The notes: generated by a model not told the origin, from the letters alone. Shown: positions 34,601-43,620, counted from the stretch's first letter. The stretch: 44,940 bases of DNA from Terriglobales bacterium (GCA_015654835.1 JAATGG010000073.1:1-44940), one strand, 5' to 3'. A program made the numbers and translations.

Positions 34601-35342
34601 CCACGGCGGCGGAGACGGCGCGGGCAAAAGGCCGCTCCAGGCGCGTGCGAAGAGTCTCGGAATCCTGCTCGCTGCCGAGGACGAAGTTCTGCATCCATCG
34701 GTCGCGCTGGCTGAGCATTTGGACGAGCAGGTTTTCCATCTCCTGCCAGCCGTTGTCGCGCCAAAGGAGCAAGGCCTCGATGGAAGCGGGGAGACTTGAG
34801 CCGGTGCGATCGATTTGCTCAAGGGTGCGGCGGGCGGCGCGGCGATAGAGATCGGTGGGCTGTTCGCTGACGTTGAGGCCGCCGCCAAGGCCGGAGAGCA
34901 GCGGCTGCTGCAGGGCCAGTTCGCGGCAGAACGAGTCGATGGTGGAGACGCGCAACTGGCCGGGAAGGTCGAGGAGCTTCCAACCGAAGAGCCGCGAGCG
35001 ATGGAGAGCGCGGCGGGCCAGGGCGTCCATGGAAAACTCGTCGGCGATGGGCGCCGGATCGGCGAGGGCGGCGGCCTTCTCCAACTCCGACAGAATGCGG
35101 TGGCGCATTTCGGCGGCGGCGGCCTTGGTGAAGGTGATGGCGACGATCTGGCTGGGGTCATCCACCTCGCCGAGCAGGCGCAGAAAGCGGCGGGTGAGCA
35201 GGTCGGTTTTGCCGGAGCCCGCGGGGGCTTGCACGAGGATGGAGCGCGCGGGATCGAGCGCTTGCTGGCGCTGGGGCTGATCGGGTGGGGCCGGCCTTGG
35301 GTGGGTTTGATTCGGCAGAGCGGGGCGGAAGAGGCTAGTCAT
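31608..35342 (-). CDS. addA: AddA-like helicase-nuclease subunit
   Basis: A 1244-residue UvrD/RecB-type helicase with a C-terminal nuclease, the motor subunit for resecting double-strand DNA ends for RecA. It has Walker A APAGSGKT (about 39-46), ITFTKAAAAEMRHRIL (motif Ia region), LLVDEFQDTSRRQH (motif II), the motif QLMTIHKSKGLEF, RILYVAATRAREELH (motif VI) and a PD-(D/E)XK nuclease, VDRVFRAG ... WWIVDYKTAQ. Start MTSLFRPALP was chosen because it overlaps the addB stop by 8 bases, as coupled subunits often do; the upstream codons lie inside addB. Annotation as a UvrD-helicase domain protein would be equally valid. Confidence 0.9.
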   Translation of the reverse strand: MTSLFRPALPNQTHPRPAPPDQPQRQQALDPARSILVQAPAGSGKTDLLTRRFLRLLGEVDDPSQIVAITFTKAAAAEMRHRILSELEKAAALADPAPIADEFSMDALARRALHRSRLFGWKLLDLPGQLRVSTIDSFCRELALQQPLLSGLGGGLNVSEQPTDLYRRAARRTLEQIDRTGSSLPASIEALLLWRDNGWQEMENLLVQMLSQRDRWMQNFVLGSEQDSETLRTRLERPFARAVSAAVAQLSGLLDQVPGACDEALALARFACEQSDHKLHQELAELAEFPCGPFAGNDSLDEARQACLCLGQLLLTGDGSLRKRVDVRLGFPADRKREKQRILDLIARLDAVPGLAAALCAVRDLPPARYTDEDWQIVRSCFTLLRQAAAELQVAFAEAGVVDFIEIAQIAQTVLADDEGLPTDAALTIADNIRHLLVDEFQDTSRRQHRLLASIIAAWPDRPGRTCFAVGDPMQSIYFFRDADAELFPRVQAVGLEAPNTEPLLFDFVPLTANFRTHPALVGQLNETFARVFAENDGSGVTFSPADPARDASAGTDSRLALHLRFIPQTSRGKSADPEAAQKNEQALQQRESAQEAQTQEIVALIRSHMQRLEQARAAGEKCRIAVLGRTRSALAPIALALREAAIPFRAVDLEQLADRPEVLDALALAHALLNPQDRVAWLGVLRAPWCGLSLDDLHLLVSADSPELLARPIPELLPERLPLLSQEGQRAAARVLHALASVPVIRATQPTASLGTWLEQVWLSLGGADCADAAARANLDLLWSCLDRLPAGKQDLLGPGLASALEKLTAQPDPSASSDLGVQLMTIHKSKGLEFEVVIVPDLQAGGGRSRDRLLSWLERGLLEHDPANVDDAADDSGEITEFLVAPLQPKGADRGKAKAWVDRVCRDREWQETRRILYVAATRAREELHLFARPTYKTDADGALTLCEPSGSLLATAWPALAEEVTARFEEWKTAAESTDIADMAASAPGNLLVMPSTSKPTPLRRLPADYHAVQAIGISPAAAEAAGWEPPATGLSSGLPIEPSPLYTRHEGGLLSRALGSAVHALLEEFARLRIAMDWPAAREALQRLAPRIAAQIRAVGVEQDRAAGLAIEALDAALQASHDPTGQWILSPHAEAASEVRWAGMVEDGLRIVQVDRVFRAGLTPQLVSPEPQDVWWIVDYKTAQSTALDPAAELPKLRAQFAPQLEAYAQVLRHLHGNTAPIRAGLYYPRMLLFDWWEL

Positions 35343-38088
35343 TGGCGGCCTCCGCGGTGTCGGTGTCGTCTTCGACGGCCAAGACGCCGGGATGCTCCTG
35401 AATGCGGCAGAGGGATTGCAATCCGCAGCGCTCGCAGGTTTTTGGGTATTCGCGCGGATCGACTTCGGCACGGCCTGCGACAAAATCAGCGGCTAGCTGC
35501 TCGATATGTTCCCGCCAATCGATAAGCTGCTCGATGGTGAGGGGTTCCCTGACCAGCGTGCTGTTGGCGGGCAGGGTGGGCAGCAGCGTTGTTTTGGCGT
35601 CGCCGACACGGCCGGCAAAGGCCTGGTCGCCAGCGCGAAGCTTGGCGAAGACCAGGCCGCCGAGCATCTCCTCGCCAAGAGCAAACCCGGCGTAGAGGGG
35701 CAGTTGCACGTCATCGGGGCGAGGCAGGTCCCACGACTTGGGGGAGACCTGGCCGGTTTTGTAATCGACAACCAGCAGCGAGCCGTCATTGAGGCGGTCG
35801 ATGCGATCGAGACGGAGGCTCAGGGTAAGGCCGGCGAGGCTGATGGAGCCAGGAACCTCGGTGCCGGCCACGGTGAAGGGATGGCGGGCGGCTTCGTAGT
35901 CGAGCCACTCGGCGATGAGGCCGACGAGGCGCGGCTCCTCAAGTTCGAGATAACGCCGGGGCATCCGTTCACGGAGCCCAGCGGGAATTTTGTCGTGAAG
36001 CACGCGATGGACATGGCCGGCGACAAAGGCGCGCCGGTCGGGCAGGCTGAGCAGATCCTCATGGGTGCGGATGCCGTTGGGCGGGCCGGCCCAGACGGCA
36101 TGGAGGACGGCGTGGAGAAGCTGGCCGCGCTGGGCTGCGGAGAGCCCGGCTTCGGCTGGCTCCCAGCGTTGGGCACCGAGGCGGGCGGTGGCAAAGGCCT
36201 TGAACGGACATTGCGACTGGGCGGTGAGCACGCTGGAGCCGCCTTCGACTTTGCCGGCTGGGAAGGGAATGCGGCTGGCGTCTTCGATGGCGACTGTCAG
36301 CGGTTGCAGAGGGGGTGGTGGGGCGAGTTCCGGGGGAAGAGGTTGCGGCGAACCGGCTAGCTGGGCTGCGAGCCGCGAGGGGCCGGTTTCGACTCCTTCG
36401 TTTTGGCGGGCATAACTGAAGTGGATCTTGGAGTGGGTATGGAATTGGGTTTGAGCCTGGGGCTGAGGCGCGGAGGCGAGCAGGCGGGTGGTGATGGAGT
36501 GGGCCAGATCCCAATCGAGCTGGGGCGAGGCGTGCGGCATTCCGGCGTCGCGCTGGACATCGAGGGGCAGCAGGGGATGGGTGGCGCCGCTGGCGGGCCA
36601 GGCATTTTCGTCCGCGCCGAGAAACCAGACGGCATCGGCTGTGAGTCCGGCGGACTCGGCGGGGCCGGCGATCTGGATGGGGGCGTCATGGGACTCGGGA
36701 GCGAAGAGCGTTTCGTCGAGGGTGCGGGCGAGAGCGGAGAGGAAGTCCTTCCAAGGGATGCGGCGGCCATCGAAGCCGAGCGAGCCGCAAGTATCCACAG
36801 CCTGCTGCCAGCGGCGGGCGGCTTGAAACTCGGCGCTTGAAGGGGCGCGATAGCCGGGCCAGGCAACGGTTTGAAGCAACTGTGGAACCAGGCTGGCCCA
36901 TTCGAGGGGACTTTGCAGGCGGTTTTCGGAAGCGATGCGGTGCTGCGCTTCATTCATGCGCCGGGACCACTCCGCGGGCAGCGAGTTGGCGGCTGGCGGT
37001 TGGCTCAGGAAGGCGGAAAGCGACCAGTGCGTGCGCTCCAGACCGCGGCGGCGGAGGGTGCGCATATAGGCTTGGAGCGCAGAGGCCTCCTGTGCGCTCG
37101 CGGCGGCCTGACCGGTGGAGAGCAGCCAATCGAGTTCGTGCTCTTGCAGCGAGCCGGTCAGCCAGCGAAGCAGCAGGCTGGCTCCGCGAGCAAGAGGGAT
37201 CTGGCTGAGGGGCACACCCAGCGAAAATTCGAAGAGTCCGGAACTGGACGCCCCTGAGGAGAGAACGGCGGTGTGCTTGAGAAAGGCCCGCTCGATTTCG
37301 CCGCGGCGCTGGTTGGCATCCTGGGTGACAACCAGCAGGCGCGCGTGGGGGGCGGCGGTGAGTTGTAAGCCACACCACCGGGCGCAGGCGTCGAGCTCAG
37401 CCTGTGCGTCGTCGGCGGCGTAGAAGCGGACGGCTTCGGCGGGCGCGGGGTCGGCTAGGGCAGCCTCGTGCCAGACGCCCCAGGTATCGAAGAGGACGCG
37501 CTGCAGGGGCACGAGCCGGTCGAACCCAGCTAACAGCAGCGGGGGGCGCTCGCTGTGGTCGGCTTCGAGGATGGGAATCAGTTCGAGAGGCAGTCGGTTG
37601 CCGCTGAGCAGGCCGCCGGAGCGACAGGTTTCATCGAAGGCTGCGAGCCAATGACTGAAGGCGCCCGCATCCTGTTGCCAGGAGGCGCGGGCAGAGGCGC
37701 GCAGGAAGCGGTGCGCATAGGAACAGAGCAGGTTGTGCGCGTCCATGGCGAGATCGGCAAGGCGATGGCGCGGATTCTCAAGCACGGTAATCAGGCGGCG
37801 GTCTTCGGCGATGATGCCGGCCCACAGGGCCTGCTCTTGCGCGGGATTGAGCAGCAAGCGGGCGTCTGCGGTGCGCTGTTCCCAGGCATTGCGAGCGAAG
37901 CTCTTCCAATCCTGCACATTGGGCGCGGGCCAGGCGGTGAGCCCTTCGGCGCGGCGGGCACGGTGGTAGGCGGAGACGAGGACGCGGGCTGCACGGTCGC
38001 TGGCGGCGACGACCAGGCCGCCGTTGCGAAGCCAGTCGTCCATCTGCTCGCCGGGCGCGCCAGCCGCTGCGTGATTTCGAGGCCCCAT
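35335..38088 (-). CDS. addB: AddB-like nuclease subunit with Fe-S cysteines
   Basis: A 917-residue PD-(D/E)XK nuclease that pairs with AddA. The nuclease motif is LDRIDRLNDGSLLVVDYKTG (about 755-780). Cys627 (SQCPFKAF) and the C-terminal Cys885, Cys888 and Cys894 (CERCGLQSLC) fit the four-cysteine [4Fe-4S] staple of AddB. The N-terminal part, an inactivated helicase-like fold, has no Walker A. It is first in the addB-addA operon. Two in-frame ATGs (MGPRN and MDDWLRN) are possible; the outer is given, neither has a strong Shine-Dalgarno. A CAGCG-TTATA-CGCTG inverted repeat lies just upstream of the outer ATG. Confidence 0.88.
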   Translation of the reverse strand: MGPRNHAAAGAPGEQMDDWLRNGGLVVAASDRAARVLVSAYHRARRAEGLTAWPAPNVQDWKSFARNAWEQRTADARLLLNPAQEQALWAGIIAEDRRLITVLENPRHRLADLAMDAHNLLCSYAHRFLRASARASWQQDAGAFSHWLAAFDETCRSGGLLSGNRLPLELIPILEADHSERPPLLLAGFDRLVPLQRVLFDTWGVWHEAALADPAPAEAVRFYAADDAQAELDACARWCGLQLTAAPHARLLVVTQDANQRRGEIERAFLKHTAVLSSGASSSGLFEFSLGVPLSQIPLARGASLLLRWLTGSLQEHELDWLLSTGQAAASAQEASALQAYMRTLRRRGLERTHWSLSAFLSQPPAANSLPAEWSRRMNEAQHRIASENRLQSPLEWASLVPQLLQTVAWPGYRAPSSAEFQAARRWQQAVDTCGSLGFDGRRIPWKDFLSALARTLDETLFAPESHDAPIQIAGPAESAGLTADAVWFLGADENAWPASGATHPLLPLDVQRDAGMPHASPQLDWDLAHSITTRLLASAPQPQAQTQFHTHSKIHFSYARQNEGVETGPSRLAAQLAGSPQPLPPELAPPPPLQPLTVAIEDASRIPFPAGKVEGGSSVLTAQSQCPFKAFATARLGAQRWEPAEAGLSAAQRGQLLHAVLHAVWAGPPNGIRTHEDLLSLPDRRAFVAGHVHRVLHDKIPAGLRERMPRRYLELEEPRLVGLIAEWLDYEAARHPFTVAGTEVPGSISLAGLTLSLRLDRIDRLNDGSLLVVDYKTGQVSPKSWDLPRPDDVQLPLYAGFALGEEMLGGLVFAKLRAGDQAFAGRVGDAKTTLLPTLPANSTLVREPLTIEQLIDWREHIEQLAADFVAGRAEVDPREYPKTCERCGLQSLCRIQEHPGVLAVEDDTDTAEAAND

Positions 38089-38162
38089 GGCAGCGTTATA
38101 CGCTGTCGGAGGGGGCGGGCGCTATTACGCGCGGGCGGCCGGGCGCGGTTGTACACTGGTCT

Positions 38163-39062
38163 GTGATTCGCCGATTTCTTGCTTCCTCTTTGCTCGCAGT
38201 CGTGGTGCTGGCCGGGTGCCACAGCGGTCCAAAGGCCGGGCCGCAGTCTGCCGCCAATCCGTCGGTCAAGGTGTATACGCTGCGCGGCAAGGTGGTGTCA
38301 ACGAACACAGCCACGGGCGAGGTGACGGTGGCGCACGGGGCTATTCCCGGCTTCATGGAAGCCATGACCATGCCCTACAAGCTCAAGGATGCCCGTCTCC
38401 TGAGCGAGCTGCACCCAGGCGATGTGATTACCGCCGATCTGTTGGTATCGCAGAATGACGACGCCGATATTCTGCTGGATCACATCGTGATTGTGGCGCA
38501 GGCCAAGCCGGACTATCGGCCGACGAGCCTTTATCATGTGCCGGCGCCGGGCGATGCGGTGCCCGACTTCAAGCTGCGCAACCAGGATGGACATGCGATT
38601 CACCTGGGGCAGTTTCACGGCAAAATGCTGCTGATCACGTTCATTTATACGCGCTGCCCGCTGCCCAATTTTTGTCCGCGGGTGACGCGCGCCTTTGCGT
38701 CCGTGAACGAACAGTTGAAGGCCACGCCGGCGCTTTCGGCGAAGACCCATTTGCTGTGCGTGACCTTCGATCCGGACAACGATACGCCGGCGCGGCTGCG
38801 GGCCTATGGCGCGACCTATATCGGCAGCGATGCGAAGAACGCTTTTGAGCATTGGGATTTTGCGGTGCCGACCAAGCCGGTGCTTGCGGAGATGGCCAAG
38901 TTTTTCGACCTGGGATTGACGCCCGAGGCCGACTCGACGATTACGCATACGCTCTCGACGGCGCTGGTGGGCGCGGATGGCAAGGTGGTGCAGTTTTATC
39001 CCGGCAACGACTGGACGGCGGAACAGATTTTGGCGGATGTGAGGCGGACGGCGGGGGCCTGA
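38163..39062 (+). CDS. CusF-like plus SCO1/SenC copper lipoprotein
   Basis: A 299-residue lipoprotein (lipobox LAGC, Cys19) at the outer face of the inner membrane or the outer membrane. The first domain (about 35-110) is CusF-like, with His58, Met65, Met68 and Met70 in HGAIPGFMEAMTM as possible copper ligands. The second (about 125-298) is a SCO1/SenC thioredoxin fold with Cys165 and Cys171 in CPLPNFC and His262. SCO proteins load copper into cytochrome oxidase CuA. The Cys spacing CX5C differs from the classical CXXXC but is seen in other bacterial SCO proteins. It starts with GTG, divergent from addB. No oxidase genes are nearby. Confidence 0.9.
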   Translation: MIRRFLASSLLAVVVLAGCHSGPKAGPQSAANPSVKVYTLRGKVVSTNTATGEVTVAHGAIPGFMEAMTMPYKLKDARLLSELHPGDVITADLLVSQNDDADILLDHIVIVAQAKPDYRPTSLYHVPAPGDAVPDFKLRNQDGHAIHLGQFHGKMLLITFIYTRCPLPNFCPRVTRAFASVNEQLKATPALSAKTHLLCVTFDPDNDTPARLRAYGATYIGSDAKNAFEHWDFAVPTKPVLAEMAKFFDLGLTPEADSTITHTLSTALVGADGKVVQFYPGNDWTAEQILADVRRTAGA

Positions 39063-39143
39063 GGCTTTGCGGCGGCAGGTGTGCGAGTCCGCCAGGCGAA
39101 TTCAAATTTTCAGATACTTCAAACCAGGTAGACCAGGAGTTCG

Positions 39144-40229
39144 ATGATGAGTTATGGGTTGAATATCCCGAAGGACGGTGCGCTGGATTTTCTATCGTTG
39201 GGCGCACTGATCCACAGGCTCGATCCGGGAATCGTTCCCTTTCGCAAGGCGGCAACGTGCCAGATCCACGTGAGCGGCGGCGAGTTCAATGTGGCCGCTA
39301 ACCTGTCGGATTGTTTTGGCCTGAAGACGGGAATCGTCAGCGCCATGGCCGATTATCCTGTGGGCGATCTGATTGCCGAGCGGGTACGTGCGATGGGCGT
39401 GAAGCCGTTCTACAAGCACTTCAAGCACAACGGCGTGAACGGGCCCAACATGGCGACGGTCTATAGCGACCGCGGGTTTGGCGTGCGCGCTCCCGTGGTG
39501 TTCTATAACCGGGCGAACGAAGCGGCTGCGCAACTGAAGCCGGGCGATTTCGATTGGAAGGCGATTTTTGCCGGCGGGGTGCGCTGGGTACACTGCGGCG
39601 GACTGTTTGCCGCTCTTTCGGCAACGACGGCGGCTCTGGCGGCGGAGATGATGAAGGAAGCCAAAGCCGCGGGCGCAATTACTTCGTTCGACCTGAATTA
39701 CCGCGCCAAGCTGTGGAACATTCTGGGCGGCGAAGACCATGCGGTCGAGACCATCGGACGCATTGTCGAGAACGTCGATGTGCTGGTGGGCAACGAAGAG
39801 GACCTGCAAAAGGGGTTGGGCATTCCGGGGCCGGAAGTGGCGGCCAAGTCGAAGCTCGATCCCAGTGTCTTTTTCGGCATGATCGACCAGGTGGTGAAGA
39901 AGCTTCCGCAGGCAAAGGTAGTGGCGACGACGCTGCGGGAAGTGCACTCCACGAGCCGGCATAGCTGGAGCGCGGTGGCCTGGATCGATGGCAAGACCTA
40001 CACGGCGCCGACGGCCGAACTGGATGTGCTGGATCGCGTAGGCGGGGGAGACGGCTTTGCTGCCGGCTTCATCTATGGGCTGCTGACCGGGGAGACGCCT
40101 GAAGAGGCTCTCAAGCTGGGGTGGGCGCATGGGGCGCTGCTGACGACCTTCCCCGGCGACACGACCATGTCGAGTGTGGAGCAGGTGCGGGCCTTCGCCG
40201 AGGGCGGATCGGCGCGCATCCAGCGGTAA
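39144..40229 (+). CDS. kdgK: PfkB-family sugar kinase, probably 2-keto-3-deoxygluconate kinase
   Basis: A 361-residue ribokinase/PfkB-type kinase that phosphorylates a sugar acid, most likely KDG to KDPG. It opens DFLSLGALIHRLDPGIVPFR and has VSGGEFNVAANLSDCFGLKT for the sugar site and the C-terminal PfkB signature DRVGGGDGFAAGFIYGLL with the catalytic Asp. Two adjacent ATGs (ATGATG) follow AGGAG; the second has the better spacing and would make a protein one residue shorter. The KDG assignment is by overall resemblance and is less certain than the family; fructokinase-like activity is the alternative. An IclR regulator gene lies 2.6 kb downstream. Confidence 0.82.
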   Translation: MMSYGLNIPKDGALDFLSLGALIHRLDPGIVPFRKAATCQIHVSGGEFNVAANLSDCFGLKTGIVSAMADYPVGDLIAERVRAMGVKPFYKHFKHNGVNGPNMATVYSDRGFGVRAPVVFYNRANEAAAQLKPGDFDWKAIFAGGVRWVHCGGLFAALSATTAALAAEMMKEAKAAGAITSFDLNYRAKLWNILGGEDHAVETIGRIVENVDVLVGNEEDLQKGLGIPGPEVAAKSKLDPSVFFGMIDQVVKKLPQAKVVATTLREVHSTSRHSWSAVAWIDGKTYTAPTAELDVLDRVGGGDGFAAGFIYGLLTGETPEEALKLGWAHGALLTTFPGDTTMSSVEQVRAFAEGGSARIQR

Positions 40230-40252
40230 ATCGTGTTGTGCCGTTGATGGCT

Positions 40253-40292
40253 TCGGCCGGGGGCTTTCGCGTTTGCGGCAAGCCCCGGCCGA
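40253..40292 (+). terminator. GC-rich hairpin after the sugar kinase gene
   Basis: TCGGCCGGGGGCTT pairs with AAGCCCCGGCCGA (one bulged G) around a 13-base loop, 23 bases past the stop. No U-tract follows. Confidence 0.5.
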
Positions 40293-40346
40293 GGGCCAAT
40301 CGCTTGAAACTGGTATTCTTGCCACGCATAGGGATGGAGGTCTCTC

Positions 40347-40727
40347 TTGGCTAAGGTGACACTTGTTTTTGCCGCTCTTTTGATTGCCCTGGGTCTGGTT
40401 GGTTTTCTCGGTACAGGCAGTCAGCATCCTACGGCGCTGATTCCAACATGGATCGGTTTGGCGCTGGGCGTGTTTGGCCTGCTGGCCATCAGCCCCAACG
40501 AGGGACGGCGCAAGCTGTTCATGCATGTCAATGTAACCATCGGGCTGCTGGCTTTTCTGGGTGGCGCGTCGGAGGCGATCCGCGGGTATGTTCACGCGAC
40601 GTCTGCCGGCATGGCGCCGGACCCGATCGCGCTGGCGTCCAAGGCCGCGCTGGCCGGGCTGATGCTTATCTACGTGATCTTGTGTGTGCGCTCGTTTATT
40701 GCGGCGCGTCGATCAGGGACGGTTTAG
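40347..40727 (+). CDS. Small membrane protein with four membrane segments, unknown function
   Basis: A 126-residue hydrophobic protein with about four segments (VTLVFAALLIALGLVGFLG, LIPTWIGLALGVFGLLAI, VNVTIGLLAFLGGASEAI, ALAGLMLIYVILCV). The TTG start follows GGAGG at 8-base spacing. No catalytic motif. It ends three bases before the ABC exporter gene, so the two are likely co-translated and may work together. Confidence 0.82.
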   Translation: MAKVTLVFAALLIALGLVGFLGTGSQHPTALIPTWIGLALGVFGLLAISPNEGRRKLFMHVNVTIGLLAFLGGASEAIRGYVHATSAGMAPDPIALASKAALAGLMLIYVILCVRSFIAARRSGTV

Positions 40728-40730
40728 CCG

Positions 40731-42626
40731 ATGAGTTCAATGCGTGGCGGCAGCATGGGATTGGGGCAGCGTGCCGAGCGCATGCCGCCGGTACGCGGAC
40801 GCGGGGCAGCGGCGGACTTGCCGAAGCGCAAGCCCAGCCTGAAGAAACTATGGCCGCAGATCAAGGTACTGATAGGGCCGCGCAAAGGGTTGCTGCTGGC
40901 GGGCCTCGGCTTGATGGCCGTCAATCGCATTGCCGGTCTGGTGTTGCCTTATACCAGCAAACCGCTGCTGGATAATGTGCTCAGTCCTACCCATGCACGG
41001 CCCGAGTTGCTGCTGCGAATTATTCTGGTGGTCTTCTCGGCCACGGTGGTGCAGGCCATCACCTCATTCTCTCTGACGCAACTGCTCTCAAAGGCAGGCC
41101 AGCGGCTGATTGCCGAGTTGCGCCGCCAGGTGCAGCGGCATGTGGGGATGTTGTCGGTGGCCTACTACGACGAGAACCGCACCGGTACGCTGGTAGCGCG
41201 CATCATGACCGATGTCGAGGGCGTGCGCAACCTGGTGGGCACGGGGCTGGTGGAGTTTGTAGGCGGCCTGGTGACAGGCGTGCTGGCGTTCCTCTACCTG
41301 CTGCATCGCAGCGTGACGGTGACGCTGACGGTGTTCGCGGTGGTGGGTGCGTTTGTTTTCGTTTTGCAGTACGGCTTCAAGACGATCCGCCCCATTTTTC
41401 GCGAGCGCGGCAAGATCAACGCCGAGGTGACAGGCCGCCTGACGGAGTCGCTGGGCGGTGTGCGCGTGATCAAGGGCTATCACGCAGAAGAACGCGAGGC
41501 CGGAGTCTTTTCAGCCGGTGTGGACCGTCTGCTGGCCAACGTGATGAAGTCGCTGACCATGTCCAGCGCTCTCTCTTCGGCCTCAACGACCGTGCTGGGG
41601 CTGGTATCGGCAATTGTGATGTGGCTGGGCGGCCATAGCGTGCTGAACCACACATGGACGGTCGGCGACTACTTCAGCTACAACATGTTTCTCGCATTCA
41701 TGATTGCGCCGGTCTTTCAGATGGTGAACATCGGCACGCAGTTGACGGAGGCCTTTGCGGGCCTGGACCGCACCAGCGAAATCATGGCGGAGCTTGAAGA
41801 AAACCAAGCGCCCGGACGCACGGAGAAGATGCCGCCGATTCACGGCGCAGTGCGTTTTGAAGACGTTGAGTTTGCCTACGAGGCGGACAAGCCGGTGTTG
41901 CACGGCATCAGCTTCCAGGCCGATCCGGGAACGGTGACGGCACTGGTGGGTTCATCGGGGTCAGGCAAGTCGACGATCATCAGTCTGCTGTGCGCCTTCC
42001 ATACGCCGTCGGCGGGGCGCGTGCTGGTGGACGATCTCGATCTCGCCAAAGTCGATCTGAATACCTTCCGCTCGCAGTTGGGCGTGGTGCTGCAGGACTC
42101 GTTTTTGTTCGACGGCTCGATTCGCGAGAATGTGATGTTTTCACGGCCGGATGCGACCGAGGCGCAGTTCCTGTTTGCCTGCCGGACGGCGCGCGTGGAT
42201 GAGTTTGCCGAGCGCTTTCCGGATGCCTACGACACCATCGTGGGCGAACGCGGCGTGAAGCTGTCGGGAGGCCAGCGGCAGCGACTGTCGATTGCGCGCG
42301 CCTTGCTGGCGGAGCCGCGGATCTTGATTCTGGACGAGGCGACGAGCTCGCTCGACTCCGAGTCCGAAGCCATGATCCAGGATGGCCTGAACCAGTTGAT
42401 GCAGGGGCGCACGACCTTTGTCATTGCCCACCGGCTTTCGACGATCCGACGGGCCGACCAGATTCTTGTGGTGGAGCAGGGGCGCATTGTAGAGCGCGGC
42501 ACGCACGCGGAGTTGTTCGCACTGCGTGGCCGTTACTATGACCTTTACACGCGTCAGCATGGTCTCGAAACGAATTTATTTCTGGCTCCCGGCGAGGGCG
42601 ACGTGGTGCCGGAGACTACTCTCTAA
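40731..42626 (+). CDS. ABC exporter, fused permease-ATPase (MsbA-like)
   Basis: A 631-residue half-transporter that homodimerises to export a lipid, drug or peptide. A basic N-terminal tail is followed by six membrane segments (about 50-340; YYDENRTGTLVARIMTDVEG is the first coupling region) and an ATPase domain with Walker A GSSGSGKST, Q-loop VVLQDSFLFDGSIRENVMF, signature LSGGQRQRLSIARAL, Walker B ILILDEATSSLD and IAHRLSTIRRADQI. The MsbA resemblance is general; substrate is unknown. It directly follows the small membrane protein gene. A 13-bp hairpin lies just past the stop. Confidence 0.94.
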   Translation: MSSMRGGSMGLGQRAERMPPVRGRGAAADLPKRKPSLKKLWPQIKVLIGPRKGLLLAGLGLMAVNRIAGLVLPYTSKPLLDNVLSPTHARPELLLRIILVVFSATVVQAITSFSLTQLLSKAGQRLIAELRRQVQRHVGMLSVAYYDENRTGTLVARIMTDVEGVRNLVGTGLVEFVGGLVTGVLAFLYLLHRSVTVTLTVFAVVGAFVFVLQYGFKTIRPIFRERGKINAEVTGRLTESLGGVRVIKGYHAEEREAGVFSAGVDRLLANVMKSLTMSSALSSASTTVLGLVSAIVMWLGGHSVLNHTWTVGDYFSYNMFLAFMIAPVFQMVNIGTQLTEAFAGLDRTSEIMAELEENQAPGRTEKMPPIHGAVRFEDVEFAYEADKPVLHGISFQADPGTVTALVGSSGSGKSTIISLLCAFHTPSAGRVLVDDLDLAKVDLNTFRSQLGVVLQDSFLFDGSIRENVMFSRPDATEAQFLFACRTARVDEFAERFPDAYDTIVGERGVKLSGGQRQRLSIARALLAEPRILILDEATSSLDSESEAMIQDGLNQLMQGRTTFVIAHRLSTIRRADQILVVEQGRIVERGTHAELFALRGRYYDLYTRQHGLETNLFLAPGEGDVVPETTL

Positions 42627-42628
42627 CG

Positions 42629-42670
42629 CGCATCGGCCGGCGGCGCGAAAGTGAAATGCCGGCCGATGCG
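42629..42670 (+). terminator. Perfect 13-bp hairpin after the ABC exporter gene
   Basis: CGCATCGGCCGGC / GCCGGCCGATGCG with a 16-base loop starts two bases after the stop codon. It is strong but has no U-tract, so it is a terminator or mRNA-end stabiliser candidate. Confidence 0.6.
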
Positions 42671-42807
42671 GAGCTTGCTTCGAGCGGTTTCAGGAATGTC
42701 CGTGCCTTCGGTGGTCCCATAAACAGGAACTCTGTCCCAATACTTGACATGGGCTTGACGGACTAGGACACTGGAGAAGGAATCACAACGCGGAATAGGG
42801 GACCAAT

Positions 42808-43620
42808 ATGCGAGACGCGGCTCCGCAAGGCACCTACAAAGTTCAAGCGCTCGATCGGGCATTCGCTGTACTGGATCTGCTCGCAGAGAGCGATATGCCG
42901 CTGGGTTTGGCGCAGGTCGCGTCTTCCCTGCAGCTTCACAAGAGCACTGCGCATCGTTTTTTGATGGTGTTGGAGCGGCATCACATGGTGGAACGCACCA
43001 ACAGTGGCAAGTTCCGCCTGGGGCTCCGGTTGTTCGATTTTGGAAATCGCGCGATCGAGCAATACGATCTGCGCGACCGGGCACAACCCCACTTGCGCCG
43101 CCTGGTATCCGAAACCGAAGAAACCGCGCACTTGTGCATCCTGGAACAGGCGCGGGTGATTTACATCGACAAGATTGAGCCCGCGCGGTCCGTGCGCATG
43201 ATTACGCGCATCGGGTCGAGCAATCCGGTGCATTGCACCTCGGTGGGCAAGGCGATCATGGCTTTCCTGCCGGAAGAGCGGGTCACGGATATTTTGCGGC
43301 GCACGCGGTTCGAGCGGTTTACGCATCGCACCGTGGCAACGCCCGAGGCATTGCGCACGGAGATCGAGAAGACACGCCGCCGCGGTTATGCCGTGGACGA
43401 TGAGGAACTCGAAGAAGGGTTGCGCTGCATCGCGGTGCCCTTGCTGGATGCGCAGAGGCAACCGGTGGCGGCGGTCAGCATTTCGGGCCCATCGTTCCGT
43501 GTGACGGCGCAGAAGCTGCCGGCGATTGCCAATCAACTGCTTCAATGCGTGCGGGGCATCTCGATGGATATGGGATTCATCTCCGCAGGGCGCACCGGCC
43601 GGGCGGCTTGGACGGCGTAA
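42808..43620 (+). CDS. IclR-family transcriptional regulator
   Basis: A 270-residue regulator with an N-terminal winged helix (YKVQALDRAFAVLDLLAESD, QVASSLQLHKSTAHRFLMVL) and a C-terminal effector-binding domain (IGSSNPVHCTSVGKAIMAFL, RRRGYAVDDEELEEGLRCIA). The family includes KdgR, which controls keto-deoxy-sugar and pectin pathways. With a kdgK-like gene nearby, a sugar-acid effector is a reasonable guess but not shown. The ATG follows AGGGG at 7-base spacing. The upstream gap holds a TTGACA hexamer, but no good -10. Confidence 0.94.
   Translation: MRDAAPQGTYKVQALDRAFAVLDLLAESDMPLGLAQVASSLQLHKSTAHRFLMVLERHHMVERTNSGKFRLGLRLFDFGNRAIEQYDLRDRAQPHLRRLVSETEETAHLCILEQARVIYIDKIEPARSVRMITRIGSSNPVHCTSVGKAIMAFLPEERVTDILRRTRFERFTHRTVATPEALRTEIEKTRRRGYAVDDEELEEGLRCIAVPLLDAQRQPVAAVSISGPSFRVTAQKLPAIANQLLQCVRGISMDMGFISAGRTGRAAWTA

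Noticed and set aside
42744-42772. Promoter TTGACA-17-GACACT before the IclR gene
   Set aside because: The -35 is perfect, but the -10 matches only three of six bases, so I did not list it as a feature.
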